Source of the DNA: Ignavibacteria bacterium
GTDB taxonomy: Bacteria > Bacteroidota > Ignavibacteria > Kapaibacteriales > UBA961
Length of the DNA stretch: 64,000 nt
Direction: 5' to 3'
Assembly (NCBI GenBank): GCA_016720145.1
Contig: JADJXV010000025.1
Location: 33,020 to 97,019, forward strand
The translations under genes were made by a program, and so were the position numbers. Under the pieces are notes generated by a model, which saw only the letters and a program-made list of their open reading frames with translations, was not told the origin of the DNA and did not search any database. Below, in pieces: positions 17,148 through 25,304 of this stretch. Positions within the stretch are counted from its first letter, which is position 1. Each line of letters starts with the position of its first letter.

Positions 17148-18221
17148 ATGCACTCCCCGACGATTTTTATTGATGAGAATATCCCATTCCTTGCAGAATC
17201 ACTCTCTTTGTGCGGGCGAATTATACGCTTTTCCGGTCGCAACATCACAAATTCAGACTTGAAAATGAGAACTGCGAAGCACTCTTTTGTGCGATCAATT
17301 ACCAAAGTACATTCAGAACTTCTCACCGGAACAAATGTACGGTTTGTAGGCACTGCTACTGCCGGCACAGAACATATTGATATTGAATTTTTACAACGAT
17401 CAGGGATACAATTTGCCTCTGCTACCGGTTCAAATGCAAATTCTGTAGCTGAATATGTACTATTTGCAATGCTCGAATGTTTTGGTTCAATCCGCGAAAA
17501 GACAGTTGGGGTAATAGGTTACGGTAATATAGGACGTCGTGTGGCAGAGTATTGCAGGCGTTACGGCGCGCGAATACTCCTTCATGATCCTCCCCTCAAA
17601 GCACGTGGCTATTTATTTCCGGATTGGGCTGAATATGTATCAATTATGCAATTATGCGGTGAAGCAGATTGTATCACCAATCATGTTCCGCTGAATGATG
17701 TGGGTCCATACCCGACTCGCGGACTCCTTGGATATAATGAACTGAACGCGATGAAGCACGATGCAGTACTTATTCATACTTCTCGTGGTGGTGTGGTAGA
17801 TGAGACCGAATTGGTTAGAATTTTGGGAACGACCGATTGCCGGGCAGCGATAGATGTATGGTGTGGTGAACCTCTTATCTATAAACAACTTGCCAAAAGT
17901 GCAGTGCTTGCTACACCTCACATTGCAGGGTATTCATTGAATGCAAAAATCAACGGTGCTCGTATGATGGCAGAAGCATATTCTGCATTTTCTCATTGTA
18001 CGCCGGTCTATTCGGTTTTTGATATACCTATGGTGAATTATGAGAGTGATTGTAAGGAATCTGAGATTTATACACTCCTTCAAAAGAATAGAAAGTTACT
18101 CACCGACAGTAGTTTATTACAATCTTCACTTCTCCTTTCGGATACAGAGAGAGCTCGTGAGTTTGACAATCAGCGTAAAAACTATCCTGAGCGCTTAGAA
18201 TCCTTAAAATATAATGATTAA
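17148..18221 (+). CDS. pdxB: Erythronate-4-phosphate dehydrogenase
   Basis: This is the second step of DXP-dependent pyridoxal phosphate synthesis: NAD-dependent oxidation of 4-phosphoerythronate. The protein is 357 residues from MHSPTIFIDENIPFLAESL; an in-frame ATG at 17100 is less likely because it adds a non-conserved leader. Diagnostic blocks are 'FVGTATAGTEHIDIEFL', 'ATGSNANSVAEYVL', the Rossmann loop 'VGVIGYGNIGRRVAEYC', the catalytic-Arg segment 'LIHTSRGGVVDETELV' and the catalytic-His segment 'LATPHIAGYS'. It is slightly shorter than E. coli PdxB at the C-terminal dimerisation part. It stands alone between nusB and a histidine kinase gene. Confidence 0.92.
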   Translation: MHSPTIFIDENIPFLAESLSLCGRIIRFSGRNITNSDLKMRTAKHSFVRSITKVHSELLTGTNVRFVGTATAGTEHIDIEFLQRSGIQFASATGSNANSVAEYVLFAMLECFGSIREKTVGVIGYGNIGRRVAEYCRRYGARILLHDPPLKARGYLFPDWAEYVSIMQLCGEADCITNHVPLNDVGPYPTRGLLGYNELNAMKHDAVLIHTSRGGVVDETELVRILGTTDCRAAIDVWCGEPLIYKQLAKSAVLATPHIAGYSLNAKINGARMMAEAYSAFSHCTPVYSVFDIPMVNYESDCKESEIYTLLQKNRKLLTDSSLLQSSLLLSDTERAREFDNQRKNYPERLESLKYND

Positions 18222-18290
18222 AATGAACCTAAATTCCACAAGTTTACAATGATATGTTTTTTTTCTATGGTTCGAAAAGTAAGTAAAGTG

Positions 18291-18298
18291 TATTTTTG
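18291..18298 (+). promoter_or_regulatory. Candidate TAnnTTTG -7 box for the histidine kinase
   Basis: TATTTTTG, the same octamer as upstream of leucine dehydrogenase, lies 38 bp before the kinase start. The upstream -33 element is weak, so this is tentative. Confidence 0.3.
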
Positions 18299-18336
18299 CG
18301 GATTAATAAACTGTTACTTATCAACTATTAATTCGA

Positions 18337-19557
18337 TTGATTCATTCGATTGATTATTCCGGAGCATTTGTGCATCTTTCTTCCCAAGATTCTATCAGGC
18401 TGTTATTTGTAGATGATGAGATTGAATTTTTAGAAACTCTCCGTGATTTTTTTTCTCAATTTGCTCATGTTCGAACGGCCGACAATGCTGAGACTGCATT
18501 GGAGATACTCGCAGAATTCAAGCCGGATATCATCGTCAGCGATCAGCGAATGGGAGTATTGAGCGGTATTGATTTCCTTCAAAAAAGTATTGCAATTAGT
18601 CCGGACAGTGAACGTATCCTCATGACCGCCTACACGGATATCTCAAATGTAGTCCAAGGAATTAACCGCGCAAGAATATCCTATTACCTCACCAAACCTG
18701 TCGATTTCCACCAATTAAAGCTCGCCATCGAGCAGCTCACCGAGGCAAATCACCTACGCCATGAAAATGATGAATTAATTAAGGAATTACAAGAGTCGAA
18801 TGCAGACTTGGAACATAAAATTGCCGAGCGCAGTGCTGAGCTGCAGAATGCGTATAATTTACTCCAACAAATTCAGACGACGCGTGAGCAAATGGTGCGA
18901 ATGGCTGTTCATGACCTCAAGAATCCTCTCGGAAATATAGATCTTGTTCTCTCGGAATTCAAACGAGGCGGGATTTCAACAGAGGACTTTCAAGATTTGG
19001 TCGATATTGCCAAGCAATCGGCGAAGATTATGCGCGGACTCGTCGAGGATATGCTGACCGTAGCAGTGCTGAGCCAGCCGCAATATCAGCTCCATCTTGA
19101 TGATGTGGAGCTGAAGCCAATTTTAACAGCAATTGCTTCCGGGTTTACACAGGCTGCCCTTAATAAATCCATCACACTTAAAGTTAGTATTCCTGATGAT
19201 TTACCATTCATTAAGGCAGACCATCAGCAACTTCAGCATGTGATAGATAATTTGGTCAGTAATGCTGTAAAATACACGCCGAATGGAGGAGAAGTAGTAT
19301 TCTCGGCAAGGACAGATGGCAACAGCATGCTCATTGAAGTCAAAGATTCAGGTCTTGGCATGACACCCGAAGATATAAGTCATGCTTTTCAAGAGTTTAG
19401 AAGATTATCGGCACGCCCGACCGGTGGGGAGTCGAGCACAGGACTCGGTCTGTTTATCGCGAAAAAAATTACTGAATTACATCATGGTGGGATTTCAATC
19501 TATAGCGAAGGTAAAGACAAGGGGACGACATTTACTGTCAAGCTGCCATTAGGCTAA
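18337..19557 (+). CDS. Soluble REC-histidine kinase (response regulator receiver fused to HisKA-HATPase)
   Basis: This 406-residue protein has a receiver domain at about 20-140 with acidic pocket 'LFVDDE', phospho-acceptor D69 ('IIVSDQRMG') and 'YYLTKPVDF'. A coiled coil follows at about 145-180. HisKA has H192 ('MAVHDLKNPLGN'). The HATPase has N box 'QHVIDNLVSNAVKYTPNGG', G1 'VKDSGLGM' and G2 'STGLGLFIAKKITE'. There is no signal peptide or membrane helix, so it is cytoplasmic. The N-terminal receiver suggests it is itself controlled by an upstream kinase. No cognate output regulator lies nearby. It precedes the surface-protein gene by 41 bp. Confidence 0.92.
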   Translation: MIHSIDYSGAFVHLSSQDSIRLLFVDDEIEFLETLRDFFSQFAHVRTADNAETALEILAEFKPDIIVSDQRMGVLSGIDFLQKSIAISPDSERILMTAYTDISNVVQGINRARISYYLTKPVDFHQLKLAIEQLTEANHLRHENDELIKELQESNADLEHKIAERSAELQNAYNLLQQIQTTREQMVRMAVHDLKNPLGNIDLVLSEFKRGGISTEDFQDLVDIAKQSAKIMRGLVEDMLTVAVLSQPQYQLHLDDVELKPILTAIASGFTQAALNKSITLKVSIPDDLPFIKADHQQLQHVIDNLVSNAVKYTPNGGEVVFSARTDGNSMLIEVKDSGLGMTPEDISHAFQEFRRLSARPTGGESSTGLGLFIAKKITELHHGGISIYSEGKDKGTTFTVKLPLG

Positions 19558-19598
19558 GCCTATATAATACTTAATACATACAGCGCGGAGGTACATAT

Positions 19599-22500
19599 AT
19601 GCGCTTTTTATACCTCACTTTCTTTTGTTGCATTTTTTTCATTTCAACATTGGCTCAAACTGCATCAGCCCAAGGTGCAATTGACAGCCGAGGCAAAGAC
19701 TTTTGGCTGACCTTCATGCCGAATTACCACAACAACAACAGCCGTGACACCCTTTATATCTTCATCGCCGCATCGACCTCAACCAGTGGAATGATTACTT
19801 ATTCCGACAGACAAGGTACTAGTTTTCAACACCCTTTTGTTATTACCGACTCTACTCAAATCTATACCCTGAAGCTCCAGTGGAATAATTTTGAATTGAC
19901 CGGATTCATGCAAACCAATGTGATGCTTCCTAATAATCAAGTACAGGTCAATGCAAGGCAATCTTTCCATATCACTTCAGATAATGAAGTGAGCGTCTAT
20001 GCACTCAGTCAAGCCAAGACAACGAGTGATGCATTTTTAGTACTACCAACAGATGCTTTGGGCTTGGATTACTTCATAATGAGTTACAATAGTGACGGAG
20101 TTATTAACAATGGACAAATGCTTGATCGTGGATCAACGCCTTCCCAATTCAGCATTATAGCTACCGAAGACAATACCGACATTCAAATCATTCCCACAGC
20201 TCCAACTTATAGATCAGGTAGCAATCCTATCGACATTACACTCATGAAAGGTGAAGTGTATCTAGTGCAAGCAGCTATAGCAACCAATTACTTACGAGGT
20301 GATTTGACGGGAACAAATATAAAATCGACCAAGCCGGTAGCAGTCTTTGGTGGTCATCAACGGGCAAAAATTCCATTGGCTTTTGGAAATATACTCGTAT
20401 CTCGGGATTTTTTGTGTGAACAAATGCCTCCGGTCAATACCTTAGGAAAAAATTACTTTATTACTCCATATCCACAGCCGAATGGTATTACAGATTTTGG
20501 TACTGACATCGTGAGAGTGATTGCGTCTAAGAATAATACAATCCTCACCTTGAATGGAATTGTCATCAGGCAGTTCAATGCCGGTCAATATCATGAATTT
20601 ACACTCACTTCTGCGGGTTTTTTATCGGCTTCAGAACCAATTCTCGTTGCTCAGTTTAAGAAGACTTCCCAAGATAACATTGTCAGCTCAGAACTCAGTG
20701 ATCCATTTATGATGATAATTCCACCACGTGAACAGTATTTAAAATCCTACAGATGTACCAATGCACAAGCGTATGAACCCAACCTTATGGATCCCACAAA
20801 ATCGGATCCAATCTATTTTAAACAATACATAACGGTCATTATTCCCAAAGAGCACTATCCTTCGGTACGTATAGATGGAATGCCAATTGTTGCGCTTCGT
20901 ACAGAGGATATTCCTGCTTTCCCTGATTTAAATTTATGTATTGCTTATACTTATGCGTGGATTGAAGTGTCCGACGGTGTTCATTCCGTGGAAGCAGATG
21001 CTCCATTTGGACTGCTGGTCTATGGATATGGCTACGCAAATTCCTATGGGTACGTAGGTGGTATGGCACTTAATAATGACCTACGAACGACGGCGGTAGT
21101 TGTCCTCACGGGAAATGACACCACAATTTGTAGCGGGAGCTCTATTCAGCTCACAGCAACCGGTGGTGATAATACATACCGATGGTCACCTCCCGATGGA
21201 TTAAGCTGTCTGAATTGTATCAATCCGATTGCAACCCCAACCAAAACAACGACCTATACAGTCTATTCTCTCAATGACGGCGGATGTGATATCACCGATT
21301 CTATTACGGTGAGAATAAGTACAGCTACTATTGATGCAGGTGCCGATAAAACTGTTTGTGCAGGAGATTCTGTGCAACTAACTCCATCCGGAGGAGCCAG
21401 TTATATATGGTCGCCTGTTGAAGGACTGAGCTGCGTTGCTTGTTCTCAGCCGCAAGCAAAGCCGCTCGTTTCCACTACATATTACGCAATCGGTGTGGAC
21501 TCTCTCGGTTGTATGTCCACCGACTCCGTGAGAGTGAATGTGAATTTACCAATGGCAAACGCCGGTAATGACACTGCCACGTGCAAGGGTGGTTCGGTGC
21601 AGCTAACAGCAACGGGCGGGAATTATTATCAATGGTCGCCACCGAATGGGCTGAGCTGTACTAATTGTGCCTCTCCAATTGCAACTCCTTTACAAACAAC
21701 GACCTATACTGTCGTTTCTTCGCTTTCACCTTCGTGCTATGCTATTGATTCTGTACAGGTGAGGGTAATTGAAATACAACCGAACGCCGGAAACGACACG
21801 ACAATATGCGCAGGTTCAGTCGCCGAACTCCATGCAACAGGTGGAATTGCCTACAGTTGGGTACCTGCGGAAGGACTAAGCTGTACAGACTGTCCTGACC
21901 CAAAAGCAACGCCTCAGAAAACAACAACGTACCATCTAATTGCACGAGGTGGAGGATGTTTTGGTGGTGATTCTGTGACGGTGACGGTCAGCATGCCGAC
22001 GGCAATTGCAAGTGGTGATACAGTGATGTGCGTCGGAAGTAAAGCCCAGTTAACGGGTTCCGGTGGTGTGATATACAAATGGACACCTGCTGCCGGACTG
22101 AGTTGCTATGATTGTCCGAATCCGACAGCGATGCCGGGCTTTACAACGAATTATTACCTAACTACAACGAATGCTATAGGTTGCGAAGCCACTGATTCTG
22201 TGAGAGTACGTATTCGCGATTGCAGGCCGAATACGATATCGTATGGATCGATGTTGCTTTGCGACTCTTCGAAAACGCCAATTTGGGTTCGGAATCTTGA
22301 GGATGTTCCGATTCAGCTCCTTGGTGTATTCCCTTTGGACAATACTATTATTGATAATGCTTTTAGAATTGTAACACCTCCGCTGCCTTTTACCATTCCG
22401 GCGTATGATTCTGTAATGCTGACGTCGCATTTCAAACCACTGCAGCAACGTATGTATGTGAGTAAATATCGTGTGTTTACGTCGAATGATTCGTTGCAGA

Positions 22501-23249
22501 CAATTGAGCTCAGCGGTGGTGGTGACTTTGCAAAAGTGTTTTATTCTCTCCTTCATGATTCGATGACGGTAGCCGGGAATCTCACTTTCCCATTGCAACT
22601 TACTGCCAAATGCGATAATTGGATTAATGCAAAAATCTACCGTTTTTCGGCTGATTTGGTGTTCGGCAATCGGTTTCTGTCGTATGATTCAGTGATAAAT
22701 TTCCCAAAAGTAGGTGCTGCGCTCGATAATACATGGACACTGCAAGCTGTTGAATTACCTGGATATCGCGATGAACGTATTCTCAGGATCACAGGCGAAG
22801 GGACGACTCCTCTACGCGCAGATGGTACGCTCATTGATATGTCAATAGGAGTTATGTTGGCAGATTCTTTATCGTTTTCCCCGCGCTTTACGATGAGTCT
22901 GCCTGATAGACTTGACTGCATCGAACTCGAGGGATACATCCAGCCGGTGACCCTTGACGGATGTTTTGCTCCTGCACGCTTGGTGAGGTTCGGTTCGAAT
23001 GGGTATTCTCTTGCTGTGACTACAAACGGATACACGGCGACCGTCGATTTTGGCGTAGGACTTTCCGGCAGAGTAAAATTAGATTTGTATAATTCACTCG
23101 GTGAACTCGTGAGACCATTACTTGATCAAGCGACTAATGAAGGTATCAATCGCATCGTACTACCGGATGATCTATCGGCAGGATTCTACGCAGTGAAGAT
23201 GCAGACGGGTGTGTTTACGGATGTGAAGACGGTGGTGATTGTGCGGTAG
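19599..23249 (+). CDS. Large surface protein: IgGFc-binding-type domain, five PKD-like Cys repeats, type IX tail
   Basis: This 1216-residue protein has a good Shine-Dalgarno GGAGG at 19587-19591. A signal peptide covers about 1-24 (ends 'TASAQ'). Residues about 25-490 match the IgGFc-binding N-terminal domain ('GAIDSRGKDFWLTFMPNYH', 'VSVYALSQAKTTSDAFLVLP', 'TKPVAVFGGHQRAKIP'). Five repeats follow at about 500-870, each with 'GNDTTICSGSSIQLTATGG', 'WSPPDGLSC', paired Cys and 'TTTYTV'. About 330 further residues end in a sorting domain ('VKLDLYNSLGELVRPLL', 'LSAGFYAVKMQTGVFT'). Probable roles are adhesion or matrix contact at the cell surface; the ligand is unknown. Confidence 0.88.
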   Translation: MRFLYLTFFCCIFFISTLAQTASAQGAIDSRGKDFWLTFMPNYHNNNSRDTLYIFIAASTSTSGMITYSDRQGTSFQHPFVITDSTQIYTLKLQWNNFELTGFMQTNVMLPNNQVQVNARQSFHITSDNEVSVYALSQAKTTSDAFLVLPTDALGLDYFIMSYNSDGVINNGQMLDRGSTPSQFSIIATEDNTDIQIIPTAPTYRSGSNPIDITLMKGEVYLVQAAIATNYLRGDLTGTNIKSTKPVAVFGGHQRAKIPLAFGNILVSRDFLCEQMPPVNTLGKNYFITPYPQPNGITDFGTDIVRVIASKNNTILTLNGIVIRQFNAGQYHEFTLTSAGFLSASEPILVAQFKKTSQDNIVSSELSDPFMMIIPPREQYLKSYRCTNAQAYEPNLMDPTKSDPIYFKQYITVIIPKEHYPSVRIDGMPIVALRTEDIPAFPDLNLCIAYTYAWIEVSDGVHSVEADAPFGLLVYGYGYANSYGYVGGMALNNDLRTTAVVVLTGNDTTICSGSSIQLTATGGDNTYRWSPPDGLSCLNCINPIATPTKTTTYTVYSLNDGGCDITDSITVRISTATIDAGADKTVCAGDSVQLTPSGGASYIWSPVEGLSCVACSQPQAKPLVSTTYYAIGVDSLGCMSTDSVRVNVNLPMANAGNDTATCKGGSVQLTATGGNYYQWSPPNGLSCTNCASPIATPLQTTTYTVVSSLSPSCYAIDSVQVRVIEIQPNAGNDTTICAGSVAELHATGGIAYSWVPAEGLSCTDCPDPKATPQKTTTYHLIARGGGCFGGDSVTVTVSMPTAIASGDTVMCVGSKAQLTGSGGVIYKWTPAAGLSCYDCPNPTAMPGFTTNYYLTTTNAIGCEATDSVRVRIRDCRPNTISYGSMLLCDSSKTPIWVRNLEDVPIQLLGVFPLDNTIIDNAFRIVTPPLPFTIPAYDSVMLTSHFKPLQQRMYVSKYRVFTSNDSLQTIELSGGGDFAKVFYSLLHDSMTVAGNLTFPLQLTAKCDNWINAKIYRFSADLVFGNRFLSYDSVINFPKVGAALDNTWTLQAVELPGYRDERILRITGEGTTPLRADGTLIDMSIGVMLADSLSFSPRFTMSLPDRLDCIELEGYIQPVTLDGCFAPARLVRFGSNGYSLAVTTNGYTATVDFGVGLSGRVKLDLYNSLGELVRPLLDQATNEGINRIVLPDDLSAGFYAVKMQTGVFTDVKTVVIVR

Positions 23250-23282
23250 GAGAGCTGTTACTCAAGAAAAATAAGCACGTTA

Positions 23283-23323
23283 GACCTGACAGGTTCAAGA
23301 AAACCTGTCAGGTCGTTTTTTTT
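23283..23323 (+). terminator. Strong rho-independent terminator after the surface-protein gene
   Basis: The perfect 13-bp stem GACCTGACAGGTT (23283-23295) / AACCTGTCAGGTC (23302-23314) has a CAAGAA loop and is followed by eight T at 23316-23323. A second, imperfect palindrome (ACCGAGAG..GCGATG..CCTCGGT) follows at about 23328-23361 and could act on the opposite strand. Confidence 0.9.
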
Positions 23324-23380
23324 GTCCCACCGAGAGTATCGCGTCTTCGCGATGCCCTCGGTTTTTGGGATGTACGACTA

Positions 23381-23632
23381 ATAGACTTTTAGACTTACGA
23401 CTTTTAGACTTACGACTTTTAGACTTACGACTTTTAGACTTACGACTTATAGACTTACGACTTTTAGACTTACGACTTATAGACTTACAACTTAAAGACT
23501 TACAGACTTACAGACTTACAACTTACAGACTTACAGACTTACAACTTACAGACTTACAGACTTACAGACTTACAGACTTACAAACTTACGACTTTTAGAC
23601 TTACAGACTTACGACTTACAGACTTACGACTT
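23381..23632. repeat. Tandem repeat array of AGACTTACGACTTTT-type units
   Basis: About 250 bp is built of degenerate 8-16 bp units such as AGACTTACGACTTTT and AGACTTAC. The first half is regular 15-16-mers; the second half collapses to 8-mers (ACAGACTT). All reading frames are periodic ('LLDLRLLDLR'), so the plus-strand ORF here is not a gene. The array sits between the terminator and the surE stop codon, in the 385-bp gap. Confidence 0.85.
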
Positions 23633-23634
23633 CC

Positions 23635-24389
23635 TCACCACTTCACCTCTTCCAACTCCTTCATCACCCTACGATTAGTAAGATCATAATGAATTGGTGT
23701 GATAGACACATAGCCATTTTTGAGGGCTACGTCATCGGCATCGAGTCGGTCATCGCTGGTGATATACGTGCCTTTGATCCAGAAATAATCATGACCCATT
23801 GGGTCGATGCGGCGTTCATAGTGGTCGTGCCATTCGGAGGTGGACTGGCGGGTGATTTTTATGCCTTTGATTTCTTCCATTGGGATCGTCGGCACATTTA
23901 CGTTGAGGATTGTATCGTTCGGAAGGTCGAGTGTCGGGAGCTTGGAGGCGACGATTTGTGCGTAGTGAGCTGCGACGCTCATATCTGCTTCGTGACTAAA
24001 GGAAAGGAGTGACACAGCCATAGATTTGATACCCATGAGCATGCCTTCGGTGGCGGCGGAAACTGTACCGGAGTAGAGGACATTAATTGAAGTGTTTGCA
24101 CCGTGATTGATGCCGGAGACTATGATGTCGGGTTTTTCGGGAAGGAGAGTGGAGATTGCAAATTTGACACAGTCGGAAGGTGTGCCATCGATAGCATACC
24201 CAAACATCTCACCATTGCGGTGAAAAGTGTGCAGCGCAAAGGACTGCTCACAGTAAGTGCATGTCCTACAGCGCTTTGCTGTCTGTCTGGTGCTACAACT
24301 ATTACTTCGCCGAGGGGCTTGAGAGCGTGAACAAGTGCGTAAATTCCGGGAGAGTCGATGCCGTCGTCATTGGTAACTAATATGCGCAT
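23635..24389 (-). CDS. surE: 5'/3'-nucleotidase SurE, interrupted by a one-base frameshift
   Basis: This metal-dependent nucleoside monophosphate phosphatase starts at 24389 (MRILVTNDDGIDSPGIYALV, containing the DD metal motif), then 'VVAPDRQQSAVGHALTVSSP'. The frame is lost at the A-run 24223-24226. The remainder, 'MFGYAIDGTPSDCVKFAIST', 'IIVSGINHGANTSINVLYSG' and 'TVSAATEGMLMGIKSMAVS', continues in the next frame to 23635. Adding one base restores a 251-residue protein of normal length. All metal and active-site motifs are present, so the frameshift may be a homopolymer sequencing error rather than real loss. Confidence 0.87.
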
Positions 24390-24595
24390 AGAAGGGAGGA
24401 TTTATCACAGAAATTCCAAAAATTATATGGCAAAGTTACGGGAATTTTGGCGGTCTATGGTCAAGTAATACAAAGGTGTCGTAAAGTGAATTCAGATAAA
24501 TAACTGAGAATAATATTTTTTCTTTGTTACTTTCAAAAAAAAATGCTAATTCGCGGTTACAATTCCTCTTATTATTCATTTCCTGAAAGATACTT

Positions 24596-24874
24596 ATGGA
24601 TACTGCCGGACCAAATGTTCCGAACTATTTAGTTCAGTCGATTTTAGTGACAATATTTTGCTGTATGCCAACCGGTATAGCCGCGATAATCTTCTCTTCA
24701 CAAGTGAATTCAAAGCTTGCAGTTGGTGACTTTGAAGGCGCGACGGACTCCTCTAAAAAGGCAAAATTGTGGTGTTGGGTGAGCTTCGGAGTCGGTGGAG
24801 CCATCGTACTCATTTACGGTATTATCTTTGCGATTTACGGTGCAGCAATTTTGGGAATGGCTTCAGGAAATTAA
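24596..24874 (+). CDS. CD225/dispanin-like small membrane protein
   Basis: This 92-residue protein has the CD225/dispanin pattern: 'NYLVQSILVTIFCCMPTGIA' (first membrane segment with the conserved CC..P), 'AIIFSSQVNSKLAVGDFEGA', 'SKKAKLWCWVSFG', then a second membrane helix. Bacterial members are small, often linked to DUF2752 proteins, and have no established function. A DUF2752 gene follows 11 bp downstream, which supports both calls. Confidence 0.88.
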   Translation: MDTAGPNVPNYLVQSILVTIFCCMPTGIAAIIFSSQVNSKLAVGDFEGATDSSKKAKLWCWVSFGVGGAIVLIYGIIFAIYGAAILGMASGN

Positions 24875-24885
24875 ATCGTACCACT

Positions 24886-25302
24886 ATGAGAATCGGACGT
24901 CGATTATCAGAGCGGCAAAAAGCATGGATACTCCTGATCGGAGTAGTGTTTTTTGCCGCTTTTTTATTTATATACAACTCCAAAACGATGCATTTTTTGC
25001 CGCGATGTCCGTTCTTTTGGGCTACAGGATACTACTGCCCGGGGTGCGGTACTACACGCGGACTCCACCGATTGCTCCATGGTGATTTCATAGGCGCTCT
25101 TCATGCTAATATTTTGATGATAGTAACAGTTCCCTATATTCTGTATAGCTTTATCAGCTATTTATTCCTGAATATACTTTCCAAAAATTTACCTCCCATT
25201 ATCTTCAAGCCGATTGTTGTGCAACTCCTTGCTGCATTTACGATTGTATTCTGGTTGGTGCGAAATATACCTGTCTATCCTTTTACACTACTCATTCCAT
25301 AA
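24886..25302 (+). CDS. DUF2752 membrane protein
   Basis: The protein is 138 residues from ATG 24886 (MRIGRRLSERQKAWILLIGV); the open frame extends upstream but overlaps the CD225 gene. The family hallmark is 'CPFFWATGYYCPGCGTTRGL' followed by 'HRLLHGDFIGALHANILMI', with three hydrophobic segments. The function is unknown; the Cys motif (CPGCG) could bind metal. It forms a pair with the CD225-like gene and precedes the cyclase array by only 2 bp, so transcription may run on into it. Confidence 0.9.
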   Translation: MRIGRRLSERQKAWILLIGVVFFAAFLFIYNSKTMHFLPRCPFFWATGYYCPGCGTTRGLHRLLHGDFIGALHANILMIVTVPYILYSFISYLFLNILSKNLPPIIFKPIVVQLLAAFTIVFWLVRNIPVYPFTLLIP

Positions 25303-25304
25303 GC

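Noticed and set aside
23365..23598. 77-codon ORF with 'LLDLRLLDLR' repeats
   Set aside because: It is a periodic translation of a DNA tandem repeat; every frame is open for the same reason.
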